The translations under genes were made by a program, and so were the position numbers. The notes under the pieces are model-generated. The model worked only from the letters and a program-made list of their open reading frames with translations, was not told the DNA's origin and searched no databases. Below, piece after piece: positions 26,714 to 35,903 of a DNA stretch of 64,000 nt. Source of the DNA: 2-02-FULL-55-14 sp964581115 (GTDB lineage: Bacteria; Bacteroidota; Ignavibacteria; UBA10030); the NCBI GenBank assembly GCA_964581115.1, contig CAZOMY010000011.1, forward strand, positions 16,741 through 80,740, read 5' to 3'. Numbering within the stretch: position 1 is the stretch's first letter; the number at the start of each line of letters is the position of its first letter.

Positions 26714-27202
26714 CTACGGCGCTCCCCTTTGTTCCCCCGGTTCATCCGTGTATGCCACCGACACGATCCGCCATCGACCAACGTGCTTCATCCACGTGAA
26801 TGCGTCGATGCCTCGCCAGGTCAAGATGGATGCGGAATCTCCGAAGCGAGCCTCATAGCGGTCCCAAACGTGGGCCAAGTTGGCAACAACCCGGGTCTCG
26901 TGCGACAGGAGCCGTTCCTCAAAGATCGGCTTGCTGTCAGGTCCTTCGGCGATACTTGCCAGGAAGGACTCGATCGTCATCACCGCAACTCGGGGTTCTG
27001 CTTCACCCGGTGTCCGCCAAACGGTGGTCAAAGTTGCCTGAGGCCAGAAGTGATCGCGATACGCCGCCCAATCCCTCGCGCTCATGTCGTGGTAATATTG
27101 TGCGACGACGGAATCGAGCTCACGCGCGGCCGGATCGGCGGTCGGGCGATCAGACCGACAAGCGCATAACCCGATGGAGAGACAGAGAATCAGAGGGCGC
27201 AT
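26714..27202 (-). CDS. SnoaL/NTF2-like lipoprotein
   Basis: 162 residues with a lipoprotein signal whose lipobox is L-C-A-C (Cys15). The mature part has the NTF2/SnoaL cone fold pattern: Y-x-x-x-M-S-A-R-D-W-A-A-Y-R-D-H-F-W-P near the start, H-V-W-D-R-Y-E-A-R in the middle, and W-R-I-V-S-V-A-Y at the end, as in DUF4440-type proteins. These cone-shaped pockets serve many roles and no substrate can be named. Confidence 0.65.
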   Translation of the reverse strand: MRPLILCLSIGLCACRSDRPTADPAARELDSVVAQYYHDMSARDWAAYRDHFWPQATLTTVWRTPGEAEPRVAVMTIESFLASIAEGPDSKPIFEERLLSHETRVVANLAHVWDRYEARFGDSASILTWRGIDAFTWMKHVGRWRIVSVAYTDEPGEQRGAP

Positions 27203-27362
27203 TAGGCTCCTGAGCGAAAACCAGAGATTCCGAATCGTCCTTTACACGCAAGAACAGAGCCGAAGCAGGACGTTCGGAATGACGAGAGGAGCGCCCAAGC
27301 ACCAATCTTCAGAATCTTGGCGGACGTGATCATAGGTTCTCTATCTCTGTGCTGCGCAAGCT

Positions 27363-29678
27363 TCAGATCAGCAGGTGCTTGAACCTCTGATATCCATACG
27401 ACACACCCAGCAGGATGGCCCCCAACCCGATGAACGATACGATCCGGTAGCCGGTCTCGAGCGACGAGAGGTCATAGAGAAAGATCTTGAAGATCGTCAG
27501 GCCGAACAAACCGATCGCCATGAGGCGAAGTCCTCGATTCGAACGCCAGAAACCCGCAGCCATTAGCGTCACCGAATAGAGCAACCACACCGCCGAGATC
27601 GCCAATTGCTGTACGTCGAGCAGGTCGGCCAAGGGCGCCGGTCCTGCATCGCGTGCTGCCACGACGAATCGCTCGAACCAGTCGCGCGCTTCACCGGTCA
27701 GCATTGAGAACACCACAGCGACCCCCGCGACGGCCAGAACTTGCGGCAATGCAGCCACCCCACGCAGAGGTTCCGGGTGTCGACGCGCAACATACGCACA
27801 CGACAGGAGCAGCCCCGCGCCGACCAGCATTGTCAGGACGCGCACATTCAGGATCGGTTGATGGAGGTCGATCACGGGGACAGAAACCCCGCGGAACGCC
27901 AACAGCATCGCTCCCACGCCGAGCAGGAACACACCGAGTCCGACCAATGGCGGGAGCGCACGTCGCACCCCCACCATAAACGCCGCTGCGCCGAGCAACA
28001 CCCACAGCGTACCAAGAAAGAGCAGCGAGAGGAACCAGCGGAAGGCAATCGGGTCGGGATCGAGGTCCAACCGCCAGACGCGCAGCAGGTCGTTGACCTC
28101 CACCGTGACGAGCAAGGCGAGCGTTCCAGCGGCGACCAGCAGGAACAAGTGACGTTCGGCCTTTCGGGGATGACCGGACGGCAGCGCCAGGAAGCCCAGA
28201 AGAGCCCCCGCGATCAATCCAAGGTATCCGATGGTTCTCCAGCTCAGGACCGGGGTAAAATCGCGCACACTGAGCGCCGCCAGTGCGCCATCGACGCTAA
28301 GTAACTGCACGATCGCGAGGAGGAGAACGACGGCCCCGGAAATGAAGAGGTGCGGCCAGTCGCGGAGCCGCCCGACCGCCACAGCGAGCCAAGCAAGGAC
28401 CGCCCATGCCGCAGTGTCGGGAAAATCAGCGAAGATCCATTCCGTTCCGATGCACCAGAGGACGAGTGTGATCAGGGTCATGGTGAGGACATACGCGCGC
28501 CCGGTGTTGCTGCCGCGTCGTACAAGCCACAGCGGATACGCAGCTCCAAGGAGCACAAGAATGACGCCCGCCTGCGTTTCAGACTCATGATGTACGACGA
28601 GCGTGACAGCGATGAGGGTGAGCAGAGCATTGATGACAAGGGTCGCGCCGCGCGTCCGGTTGAAGGGAATCGAGAGTCGGGTCTGCAGGTGGTCGGCCGC
28701 GACGAATAACGCCCAGAAGACCAGGATAAAGAAGAGCGTGGGCGCATACGCATCGTTCGAGTATGCATTGATGTGCCAGACGACATACCAGAGCCATGTG
28801 CCCACTGCTGTCAACGGTTGCAGTAGCGACCACGAAGGCATCCGTACGGTCAATCCGAGGAGGCCGACCGTCAACAGGGCCAGATAGCCGAAGAGCTTGA
28901 CCTCATTCGGTTCGCCGGCGCTCAGCATCCAGGGCGTCAGGTAACCGCCCGCCCAGCCGAGCAGCGCGACAGCAAACGACCGATACTGGATACCTTGTAC
29001 AAGGGCCAGCACGGTCACCCCCGTCATGATGATGAATGAAGGGATCTGCGGCAGCAGTACGTAGAAATTGTATGTTGCGTAAACGCTCAAATAGAGAATG
29101 CCGATACCAGAGCCGACGAGGCCTTGCGAGAACACGATGAATCCCTTCTGATGCGTACGGCGCGCAAAGGCAAGGAAGGTGATACCAGCAGCTGCTCCGA
29201 TCAGAACTCGCACCGGTTCGGAGATCCAATCATTGTCGAAGGCATGCTTCAGGAAAAACCCAATGCCGACGATGATCGCAAGGGCGCCGATACGGTTGAG
29301 GAGGCGACCGCCGACGAAGGCTTCCCATTCTTCGCGAGTGCGAGTGGGCGTAGAGGCGGTAGCGGGTATTGGAGAAGAGGGATCGGGGACGCGGGACTCG
29401 TGAACTGGAGCTCGCAGTTCGGAAATGCGGGCTGGTTCATCCGGGGTCAGCGAAAGCGCGGGCCGCTCCTGCTCTTGTTGGGTGGGCGTCGGTTGCTTCA
29501 CTGAAAGTCCGCGCACCGAGCGTTCGAGAAGCGACATCCGGTCCTCGAGTTGCTGAAGTCGACGGCCCATCAAGACCGACCTGACGACCAGGAAGACGAT
29601 CAGGCCGACGAAGGCAAAGAAAAGGAAGGACAAGAATGCGACCACGAGACCTCCGAAAAGTCGAGCAAAGGTAATCAA
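27363..29678 (-). CDS. DUF2339 polytopic membrane protein
   Basis: 771 residues. An N-terminal helix (about 10-33) and a short coiled coil (38-58) precede a proline-rich linker. The DUF2339 core then starts at W-E-A-F-V-G-G-R-L-L-N-R-I-G-A-L-A-I-I-V-G-I-G-F, with more than 20 predicted membrane helices. The function of the family is unknown. The linker segment E-S-R-V-P-D-P-S-S-P-I-P (residues 94-105) is encoded by an eroded version of the CCCGAGT 7-mer array found at 44.5 and 46.5 kb. Confidence 0.82.
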   Translation of the reverse strand: MITFARLFGGLVVAFLSFLFFAFVGLIVFLVVRSVLMGRRLQQLEDRMSLLERSVRGLSVKQPTPTQQEQERPALSLTPDEPARISELRAPVHESRVPDPSSPIPATASTPTRTREEWEAFVGGRLLNRIGALAIIVGIGFFLKHAFDNDWISEPVRVLIGAAAGITFLAFARRTHQKGFIVFSQGLVGSGIGILYLSVYATYNFYVLLPQIPSFIIMTGVTVLALVQGIQYRSFAVALLGWAGGYLTPWMLSAGEPNEVKLFGYLALLTVGLLGLTVRMPSWSLLQPLTAVGTWLWYVVWHINAYSNDAYAPTLFFILVFWALFVAADHLQTRLSIPFNRTRGATLVINALLTLIAVTLVVHHESETQAGVILVLLGAAYPLWLVRRGSNTGRAYVLTMTLITLVLWCIGTEWIFADFPDTAAWAVLAWLAVAVGRLRDWPHLFISGAVVLLLAIVQLLSVDGALAALSVRDFTPVLSWRTIGYLGLIAGALLGFLALPSGHPRKAERHLFLLVAAGTLALLVTVEVNDLLRVWRLDLDPDPIAFRWFLSLLFLGTLWVLLGAAAFMVGVRRALPPLVGLGVFLLGVGAMLLAFRGVSVPVIDLHQPILNVRVLTMLVGAGLLLSCAYVARRHPEPLRGVAALPQVLAVAGVAVVFSMLTGEARDWFERFVVAARDAGPAPLADLLDVQQLAISAVWLLYSVTLMAAGFWRSNRGLRLMAIGLFGLTIFKIFLYDLSSLETGYRIVSFIGLGAILLGVSYGYQRFKHLLI

Positions 29679-29788
29679 CGGGAAGAGGATATGCCCCGTC
29701 GGGCGTAGTTGGGATCGATGGAAGCCCGTGGAACGAGAGTTTTAGGATTCCCATTTCTGACAATTTGGCGTACAAAGAAGGATTTAAC

Positions 29789-29817
29789 TTGACAGGTCGA
29801 CAGATCCTAATTAAACT
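29789..29817 (+). promoter_or_regulatory. Probable promoter of the GntR regulator
   Basis: A perfect TTGACA (29789-29794) is followed after 17 bases by TAAACT (29812-29817). The transcript would start just at the TCATACA array that precedes the regulator ATG, giving a very short leader consisting mostly of the repeat. Confidence 0.5.
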
Positions 29818-29819
29818 TG

Positions 29820-29840
29820 TCATACATCATACATCATACA
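29820..29840 (+). repeat. Three perfect TCATACA 7-mers before the GntR start
   Basis: TCATACA occurs three times in tandem and ends 5 bases before the ATG at 29846, in the position where a ribosome-binding site would be. No Shine-Dalgarno-like sequence is present. A change in copy number would shift the promoter-to-start distance by 7 bases. Confidence 0.85.
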
Positions 29841-29845
29841 TCAAC

Positions 29846-30607
29846 ATGACTGCATTCAGCGCAATAGCGAAGACGACTCAGGTCAGCAAGTTGGTCGAGG
29901 CGCAGATCGAGGAGGCGATCATGAGCAGGCGATTCGAGCCCGGCTCAAAGCTTCCGACAGAGAACGCGCTTTGTCAGCAATTCGGGGTCAGTCGTACGGC
30001 GGTGCGCGAGGCGCTACGAATGCTGAGTGCGCGGGGACTCATCAGGATCAACAAAGGGAAGGGCATCTTCGTCCAGCAGATCTCCGCCGATACCGTAACG
30101 GCCCCGTTGCAACTCTTCCTGACCCTCACTTCCGATCGTCACCACGTTCTCGACATTGTCCACGCGCGACAGATCATCGAGCCTCCCATTGCAGCGTCAG
30201 CCGCATTGCACCATACGGACGAAGACGCGAGGCAACTCGAGCGCGACCATCACGCGCTTGAAGCCTCGACGGATGACTTCGTCCAGCTCGCGCACCTCGA
30301 CATGGTCTTTCACCTCTCGATCGCGCGTGCATCGGAGAACTCGATCATTCCACTCATTCTCGAGCCGATCCACCGCCTGCTTCCGCAGATCAAATCGTCC
30401 GTGTACGCAAGCGTGAGCGATGCGAAGAATTCGGCCGTCATCTGGCACCGCCGGATCCTTGACGCGATCCTTCGGCGCGATGCCGATGGGGCGCGCAAGG
30501 CGATGGAGGAACACCTGCTGATCGCAGAGGAGCACGCAAAACAGATGCTGGCGGCGAAGGAAGAAGAGCGGCGCGCGACGACGCGGAACGAGAAGGCCAC
30601 CCGTTAG
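29846..30607 (+). CDS. FadR-type GntR transcriptional regulator
   Basis: 253 residues. The N-terminal winged helix-turn-helix has F-E-P-G-S-K-L-P-T-E-N-A-L-C-Q-Q-F-G-V-S-R-T-A-V-R-E-A-L-type spacing and the R-G-L-I-R-I-N-K-G-K-G wing. The C-terminal FCD domain shows conserved metal/ligand residues in D-M-V-F-H-L-S-I-A and H-R-R-I-L-D-A-I. ExuR/UxuR-type members sense uronates and their breakdown products. As the first gene of the polyuronate locus it is probably its repressor. The start at 29846 was chosen because conserved sequence begins just after it. An upstream in-frame start at 29765 would place the promoter inside the gene. Confidence 0.88.
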   Translation: MTAFSAIAKTTQVSKLVEAQIEEAIMSRRFEPGSKLPTENALCQQFGVSRTAVREALRMLSARGLIRINKGKGIFVQQISADTVTAPLQLFLTLTSDRHHVLDIVHARQIIEPPIAASAALHHTDEDARQLERDHHALEASTDDFVQLAHLDMVFHLSIARASENSIIPLILEPIHRLLPQIKSSVYASVSDAKNSAVIWHRRILDAILRRDADGARKAMEEHLLIAEEHAKQMLAAKEEERRATTRNEKATR

Positions 30608-30640
30608 CTGCAAAGAACACAGAGACCGCGACGAAGGGAC

Positions 30641-33031
30641 ATGCGACCCTCCACGACACCTCTGGCAGCGATCGTCAGTCTGCTCTTGGTCAGTCTTGCC
30701 CAGAGCCAGCGACAGTTCCCAAGCGACACAGTGCCGCGGGAGCGGCTGACAACGATCGCAGAGATGTTCGGGATGCTCGATACCACGCTGCCGGCACTGC
30801 AGCCGGTCTTCGAAGCCTTTCATTCCGCTGACACGGCCCGCGCTTCACAACAGTTCCTGAAACATCTTCGTCACCGCACCGAACCCCGGTACTTCTTCGA
30901 CCCCGCATCCGTTCCCGCCCGCGCCCGGCAGTATGCCGAAAGATATCCCGATGACGCCTCCTTTCTGAAAAACAAGGCGGAATCGTTTCAGAGCACGTAC
31001 GGCGCCGACGTCGATTGGCGGGTGCCGGGAAAGGACCGTCTCGGACGCCCGCACACGCCAAACACCGTCCGCTCGCTTGCGCGCCATCTCTATGCCGAGA
31101 ACTTCGCCATCCTTTTTTATCTGTCGGGCGACTCGAATGCGGTCCGGTTCCAAATGGATCACCTGAGGGACTTCGTGGACGACTACGAGGCCGGAAGGAC
31201 GGAGACCGGAGGAAACGATGTCTTTGAGCGGTTCTACGCGGGCCACCGGATCCGGAACCTCATGATGTTCCACCAGTTGATGCTGGCGTCCGACGCGATG
31301 TCGGCGGAAGAGCATCTCTATCTGGTCCGCACGTTCCTGCTGCACGGCGCGAGGGTCATTGACGGATGCCGCAAGTTCAATTGGGGGAACCACCAGCTTG
31401 TGGGGCTGTGTGCGTTGTTCGAGATGACCCTGATGTATCCCGAGTTTCCCGTGATGCGCGAATGGAATCGGCACGCGACAGCGCTGATGCTCGAGCACTT
31501 GGAGAAAGAAGTGAAATCGGATGGCTTCCAGTTCGAGCGCGCGTCGCATTACTTCAAGCTTGACATCCTCAACTACTTCCGTGCGTTCCGTTTGGCAGAG
31601 CTCAACGGCGTGGAGATCCCCGCGTGGGCGACCGGGCGGTTCCGCCGCATGTTCCACGCCGTTCTGGCCGTTCTGCAGCCCGACGGGTCGATGCCGCCGT
31701 TGCAGGACGCGCAGGATACCTACATCGGCAATCAGAACCTTGAAGAAGCCCGCGAGCGGCTCCGATCGTCGGAGACCGCCAATTCGGCTGAGTTGGTCGA
31801 TCCGGCCGAAGGGCCCTTCATGGCCCTTGGCGCATACCTGTTTCGCGACCCCGCGTTGAAGGCCTTCGGTTCTCGCGACCTGCATGCAGCGTTCTTCTGG
31901 TTCCTGCCCGAGGACGCGCCCGAAGTGTATCGTTCATTGTCAACCGAAGCACCGACGTTCACATCGGTGGCTCTGCGGGAGACGGGCTATTACGTCATGC
32001 GCAGCGGCTGGGACGCGAATGCGTCGTACCTGATCGTCGACGGCGGACGGGCGGTCGAGAAGCCGGACCACACGCATGGCGGCGTCCTGGGGCTCATCGC
32101 GTACGCCGACGGAGTATCGGTCCTTCCGAACTACCGCGTGCAGTACTCCAGCCCGTCCTACCCTTTCCTCAAGAACTCGTGGGCCAAGAACGTTGCGCTT
32201 GTCGACAGCATCGTACAGGGCCGCGGCTGGATCCCAAATGCGGCGCGAACGGGGTTCGGCAGATGGTCGTGGCTCCCGACGCCGACCGTCACGCAATGGA
32301 TGAACGGCGTCGAGGTGGATGTCTTTGCAGCGATGCACGACGGGTTCGACACGATCGGCGTCCAATACCGCCGGCATATCGTCTTCCTCAAGCCGTACGG
32401 CTGGGTGGTCGAAGACCGGTTCACCGGCTCCCGCGTTGCGCGACGGGCGCAACAGGTCTGGCAAGGCACGTTCACGCAGGCGCATGCCGGGCATCTCCGG
32501 TCGAAGCATCTGGACATCTATCAGGCCTCGGCGCGAGGATTGACGGTGCTGGCTGGCGGGGGAGAGGGGACGGACGCGCGCGTATTCCAGTCGCGTACGG
32601 CAAAGGAATATCGATTCGTCACGGCGCTGATCCCTGCCGTCAAAGGCTCGCCTCGTCCGGTCGCGGTCTCCGGCCAGACCTCCGCGGGTGTCCGCATTGT
32701 ACGATCGGATACGATGGATATCGTTGCGTTTGACGGAGCGGGAACCATGCAGGCCGACGGATTTTCCTTCGGCGGGGAGGCGGTCGTTCTACGGTCGGTG
32801 AAGCGGCAACCCGTCATGGCGGCGCTTTCAAAGGTTCATCGGTTCCAGTGGGGGTCACTCCGATTCATGTGCGATGAGTCCGTTTCGGTCGAACTTCGAC
32901 GCGACAACGATGGCCGGTGGTTCGGTACCGTCGCCGGAGACCGACCGGTCACGTTGACGTTCACCCGCGCGGGGGGCCGCTCCACGGTCGTCCGCACCGA
33001 TCCCGATCAATCATTCTCCGTAAGGTGGTGA
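30641..33031 (+). CDS. Heparinase II/III-family polysaccharide lyase
   Basis: 796 residues with a signal peptide (about 1-22). The N-terminal alpha/alpha toroid has N-W-G-N-H-Q-L (Asn250, His251), the usual Asn-His pair of this superfamily, and F-E-R-A-S-H-Y-F-K-L, which could supply the catalytic Tyr. The C-terminal beta-sandwich domain has the H-T-H-G-G-V-L-G-L motif. Such enzymes cleave uronic-acid polymers by beta-elimination, as in PL12, PL15, PL17 and PL21. The neighbours point to alginate or another polyuronate as substrate. Subfamily not assigned. It is followed by the TonB receptor after one base. Confidence 0.8.
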   Translation: MRPSTTPLAAIVSLLLVSLAQSQRQFPSDTVPRERLTTIAEMFGMLDTTLPALQPVFEAFHSADTARASQQFLKHLRHRTEPRYFFDPASVPARARQYAERYPDDASFLKNKAESFQSTYGADVDWRVPGKDRLGRPHTPNTVRSLARHLYAENFAILFYLSGDSNAVRFQMDHLRDFVDDYEAGRTETGGNDVFERFYAGHRIRNLMMFHQLMLASDAMSAEEHLYLVRTFLLHGARVIDGCRKFNWGNHQLVGLCALFEMTLMYPEFPVMREWNRHATALMLEHLEKEVKSDGFQFERASHYFKLDILNYFRAFRLAELNGVEIPAWATGRFRRMFHAVLAVLQPDGSMPPLQDAQDTYIGNQNLEEARERLRSSETANSAELVDPAEGPFMALGAYLFRDPALKAFGSRDLHAAFFWFLPEDAPEVYRSLSTEAPTFTSVALRETGYYVMRSGWDANASYLIVDGGRAVEKPDHTHGGVLGLIAYADGVSVLPNYRVQYSSPSYPFLKNSWAKNVALVDSIVQGRGWIPNAARTGFGRWSWLPTPTVTQWMNGVEVDVFAAMHDGFDTIGVQYRRHIVFLKPYGWVVEDRFTGSRVARRAQQVWQGTFTQAHAGHLRSKHLDIYQASARGLTVLAGGGEGTDARVFQSRTAKEYRFVTALIPAVKGSPRPVAVSGQTSAGVRIVRSDTMDIVAFDGAGTMQADGFSFGGEAVVLRSVKRQPVMAALSKVHRFQWGSLRFMCDESVSVELRRDNDGRWFGTVAGDRPVTLTFTRAGGRSTVVRTDPDQSFSVRW

Positions 33032-33032
33032 C

Positions 33033-35888
33033 ATGAAGATCACGGTCCATCGGTTGTTGGCGGCCATCGCGTTGTTCGGCGGGCCGATCCTGGCGCAAGA
33101 GGGTGGCAAGATCTCGGGCCATGTGCGCGACAAGGCGACCAAGGAGCCGCTGATCGGCGCGAATGTCGTCGTCAAGGGCACGCGCTTGGGAGCGGCGACG
33201 AACCAGGACGGCGAATACTTCATCCTGAACGTGCCGCCAGGATCGCACGAGCTATCGGCGAGTTACCTGGGCTACCAGACAACGACGCAACGAGGCGTCA
33301 TTGTCAACATCAATCGTACCACGACAGCGGACTTCTCACTGAGCGAGACCGCAGTCGAGGCCGACGAAATGGTGGTCATGGCTCAGCGACCGGAGGTGGA
33401 AAAGGAGAAGACCTCGACCAGCGACATCGTCCGGTCGGAGGAGGTGTTGGCGGTTCCGGGCATTCGGGACCTGACGAGCGTCTTGTCGCTGTCCAGCGAT
33501 GTGAGCGAGAGCCATTTCCGAGGCGGACGCGAGGGCGAGGAGCTCTACAATCTGCAGGGAATGGGCATCGTGAATCCGCTTTCGAATGCCACATCGTTCG
33601 CCCCGATCGTGAGCGCCCTCGAGGAAGTGGAGATCATCACCAGCGGCTTCAGTGCGCAGTATGGCAACGCGCAATCGGGGGTTGTGAACATCTCGATGAA
33701 AGAGGGACGGAGCGACAAGTGGACGGCCCGAGCCGAAGCGCGCATGCGGGCGCCCGGCCGGAAGCACTTTGGCCCGAGCGTGTGGGACCCCTCGGCCAAT
33801 CCGTATCTGGCGATCCTCAACTCGCCCATCATCTGGAGCTCGGTCGACTCGAACAGCACGAATCAGAACAGCAAGTACTACAATTCGATCGGCAATGGAT
33901 TCGACAGCCGGTACGGCAGCGACAGCACGACCCTCGGACAGATCGCCTACCTCTACTGGGCGAAGCAAAGCAAGCGGGACATGGGCGAGAGCTACGACAA
34001 TCTCGTCGACTACTCGCTCGACGCCACGATGGGAGGTCCCTTGTCGGACAATAGCCGGGCGTTCCTGGCCTTTCACAGCGAAAACACCTGGCCGATGTTG
34101 CCGACGCCGGAACCGGAGACCAAGAAGCAGTTCATGGGTAACCTCGTCCACGACCTGGGCGACGGCATGACGATCAGGCTGAGCGGGGCCTATACGAATG
34201 AGCGCGAGTTTGTCTTCCGTTCGACGTCGACGACCGGGTTTTACGCGTGGATCTGGGACCGGACGCTGGGAACGACTCGCGGGGTGACGGACAACTACCA
34301 AGTCGGAGCGCGGTTCACGTACGCGCAGAGCGCGGCGACCTTCTACGAGGTGAAGCTGAATACGCTGAGGACGAATTTTTTGGGCGGAACACCGGTCATG
34401 TCACCCGAGATCTACTACGGCGATTGGAGCAAGACCTGGTCGATCCCGTACAGCAGCACGCCCGACAACTTCAGCTACGCCAACATCGATGACGACTTCC
34501 GGGATGAGCGTTCGCGCACGATCTCGTTCGACGCCTCGATGACGAGCCAGGTGACGAATGCCCATATGCTTCTGGCCGGCATGCAGGCGAACTGGTATGC
34601 CCTTGACGTTAACAACACGCTTTCGCTGAAGTCATCAAACGGTCAGCGGTTCGAGCGATACGCGGCAAAGCCGATGGAATTCGCCGTGTATGTGCAGGAC
34701 AAGATGGAGTTCGAAGGCATGATCGCGAACATCGGTCTGCGGTTCGACTACTACAACCAGAAGATCTTCTCTTACACGAATCAGTACAACCCGTATCGGT
34801 TCGTTGATACAAACGGCGTGGAGGTCGACGACAAATCGCTGGCCGACAAAGAGCCGGCTCCGGCGCTGGCACGACTCCAGCCGCGTCTCGGCATCTCGTT
34901 CCCGGTGTCGGAGACGATGGTCTTCCACGTCAACTATGGGTCATTCGTCCAACGGCCGCCGTTCAGCCAGACGGTCTTCTCGCAGGAGCCGAACCGGGGG
35001 TTCAAGGACATGATCCTCGGCAATCCGCGTCTGCAGCCACAGGTGACGAACAGCTATGACATTGGCTTGACGCAGGGTTTGGGGGGCGGGTTCCGGATTG
35101 ACGTCAGCGGCTACTACAAGGATGTGCGCAATCTCATTCAGCAGGCGTTCTACTATGACGGCCAAGGTTTCGGCTACTCGACGTTCGTCAACCGCGACTA
35201 CGCCGATATCCGTGGCTTTCGCGTGAGCTTTGCCCGCCGTCAAGGCATGCTGACGGGCACAATCAATTACACGTACGGCGTGGCCACAGGCAAGAATGCT
35301 ACACCGTTCAATGAATCGCCAAAATTCTACAAGGACGGGACGGCGGAACTGCCGACCGCCAAGGATGTCCTGCTTGACTTCGACCGCACGCACAACGTCG
35401 TGGGAAGCTTTGTCATGAGTTTTGACCGCGACGACCTGTGGTGGGAGCCGTCTGTCCTCGACGGTACGCCGTTCACGGGCATCACCCTTTCGGCAACGGC
35501 TTTCTACCGGAGCGGCCGTCCCTACACCTACGACATGACAGGGGGCGGCGCGTTGTTCAACAAGCGCTCACCGGACGAAGCGAACATGAATATGAAGATC
35601 ACGAAAGAGTTCGAGCGGTTCGGTGGAGTTCGGGCCTCGGTGTTCCTCGAGATCTTCAACGTCTTCAACAGCATGATCTACAACTACAATGCCATTTTCC
35701 GAAAGACGCGAAACACGGCGACAGGCACATTCGAGGAGAATCGCAACCTCGACCTCTACGAAACAGACCGGGCAGCCATGACCTACTACGAGGACCCGAA
35801 CCATCCCGGCTTTCTGGTGGACCAGACGTTCCTGCTCTACAGTAACTCGCCCCGCAGCTTCCAGTTCGGCATCGTTCTCAACTTCTGA
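33033..35888 (+). CDS. TonB-dependent outer-membrane receptor with carboxypeptidase-like domain
   Basis: 951 residues. A signal peptide (1-21) is followed by a carboxypeptidase-regulatory-like domain (about 25-108: I-S-G-H-V-R-D-K-A-T-K-E-P-L-I-G-A-N-V), a plug domain (about 115-215, with E-I-I-T-S-G-F-S-A-Q-Y-G-N-A-Q-S-G-V-V-N-I) and a 22-strand barrel ending in the aromatic F-G-I-V-L-N-F. This is the SusC-like uptake type, but no SusD gene lies next to it. It probably imports uronate oligomers across the outer membrane. The next three genes follow within 15 bases or overlap, forming one operon. Confidence 0.85.
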   Translation: MKITVHRLLAAIALFGGPILAQEGGKISGHVRDKATKEPLIGANVVVKGTRLGAATNQDGEYFILNVPPGSHELSASYLGYQTTTQRGVIVNINRTTTADFSLSETAVEADEMVVMAQRPEVEKEKTSTSDIVRSEEVLAVPGIRDLTSVLSLSSDVSESHFRGGREGEELYNLQGMGIVNPLSNATSFAPIVSALEEVEIITSGFSAQYGNAQSGVVNISMKEGRSDKWTARAEARMRAPGRKHFGPSVWDPSANPYLAILNSPIIWSSVDSNSTNQNSKYYNSIGNGFDSRYGSDSTTLGQIAYLYWAKQSKRDMGESYDNLVDYSLDATMGGPLSDNSRAFLAFHSENTWPMLPTPEPETKKQFMGNLVHDLGDGMTIRLSGAYTNEREFVFRSTSTTGFYAWIWDRTLGTTRGVTDNYQVGARFTYAQSAATFYEVKLNTLRTNFLGGTPVMSPEIYYGDWSKTWSIPYSSTPDNFSYANIDDDFRDERSRTISFDASMTSQVTNAHMLLAGMQANWYALDVNNTLSLKSSNGQRFERYAAKPMEFAVYVQDKMEFEGMIANIGLRFDYYNQKIFSYTNQYNPYRFVDTNGVEVDDKSLADKEPAPALARLQPRLGISFPVSETMVFHVNYGSFVQRPPFSQTVFSQEPNRGFKDMILGNPRLQPQVTNSYDIGLTQGLGGGFRIDVSGYYKDVRNLIQQAFYYDGQGFGYSTFVNRDYADIRGFRVSFARRQGMLTGTINYTYGVATGKNATPFNESPKFYKDGTAELPTAKDVLLDFDRTHNVVGSFVMSFDRDDLWWEPSVLDGTPFTGITLSATAFYRSGRPYTYDMTGGGALFNKRSPDEANMNMKITKEFERFGGVRASVFLEIFNVFNSMIYNYNAIFRKTRNTATGTFEENRNLDLYETDRAAMTYYEDPNHPGFLVDQTFLLYSNSPRSFQFGIVLNF

Positions 35889-35903
35889 CGCGAGACAACC
35901 ACC

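Noticed and set aside
29765..29845. Longer N-terminus for the GntR regulator
   Set aside because: It would include the TTGACA promoter and the TCATACA array as coding sequence, and conserved sequence starts only after 29846.
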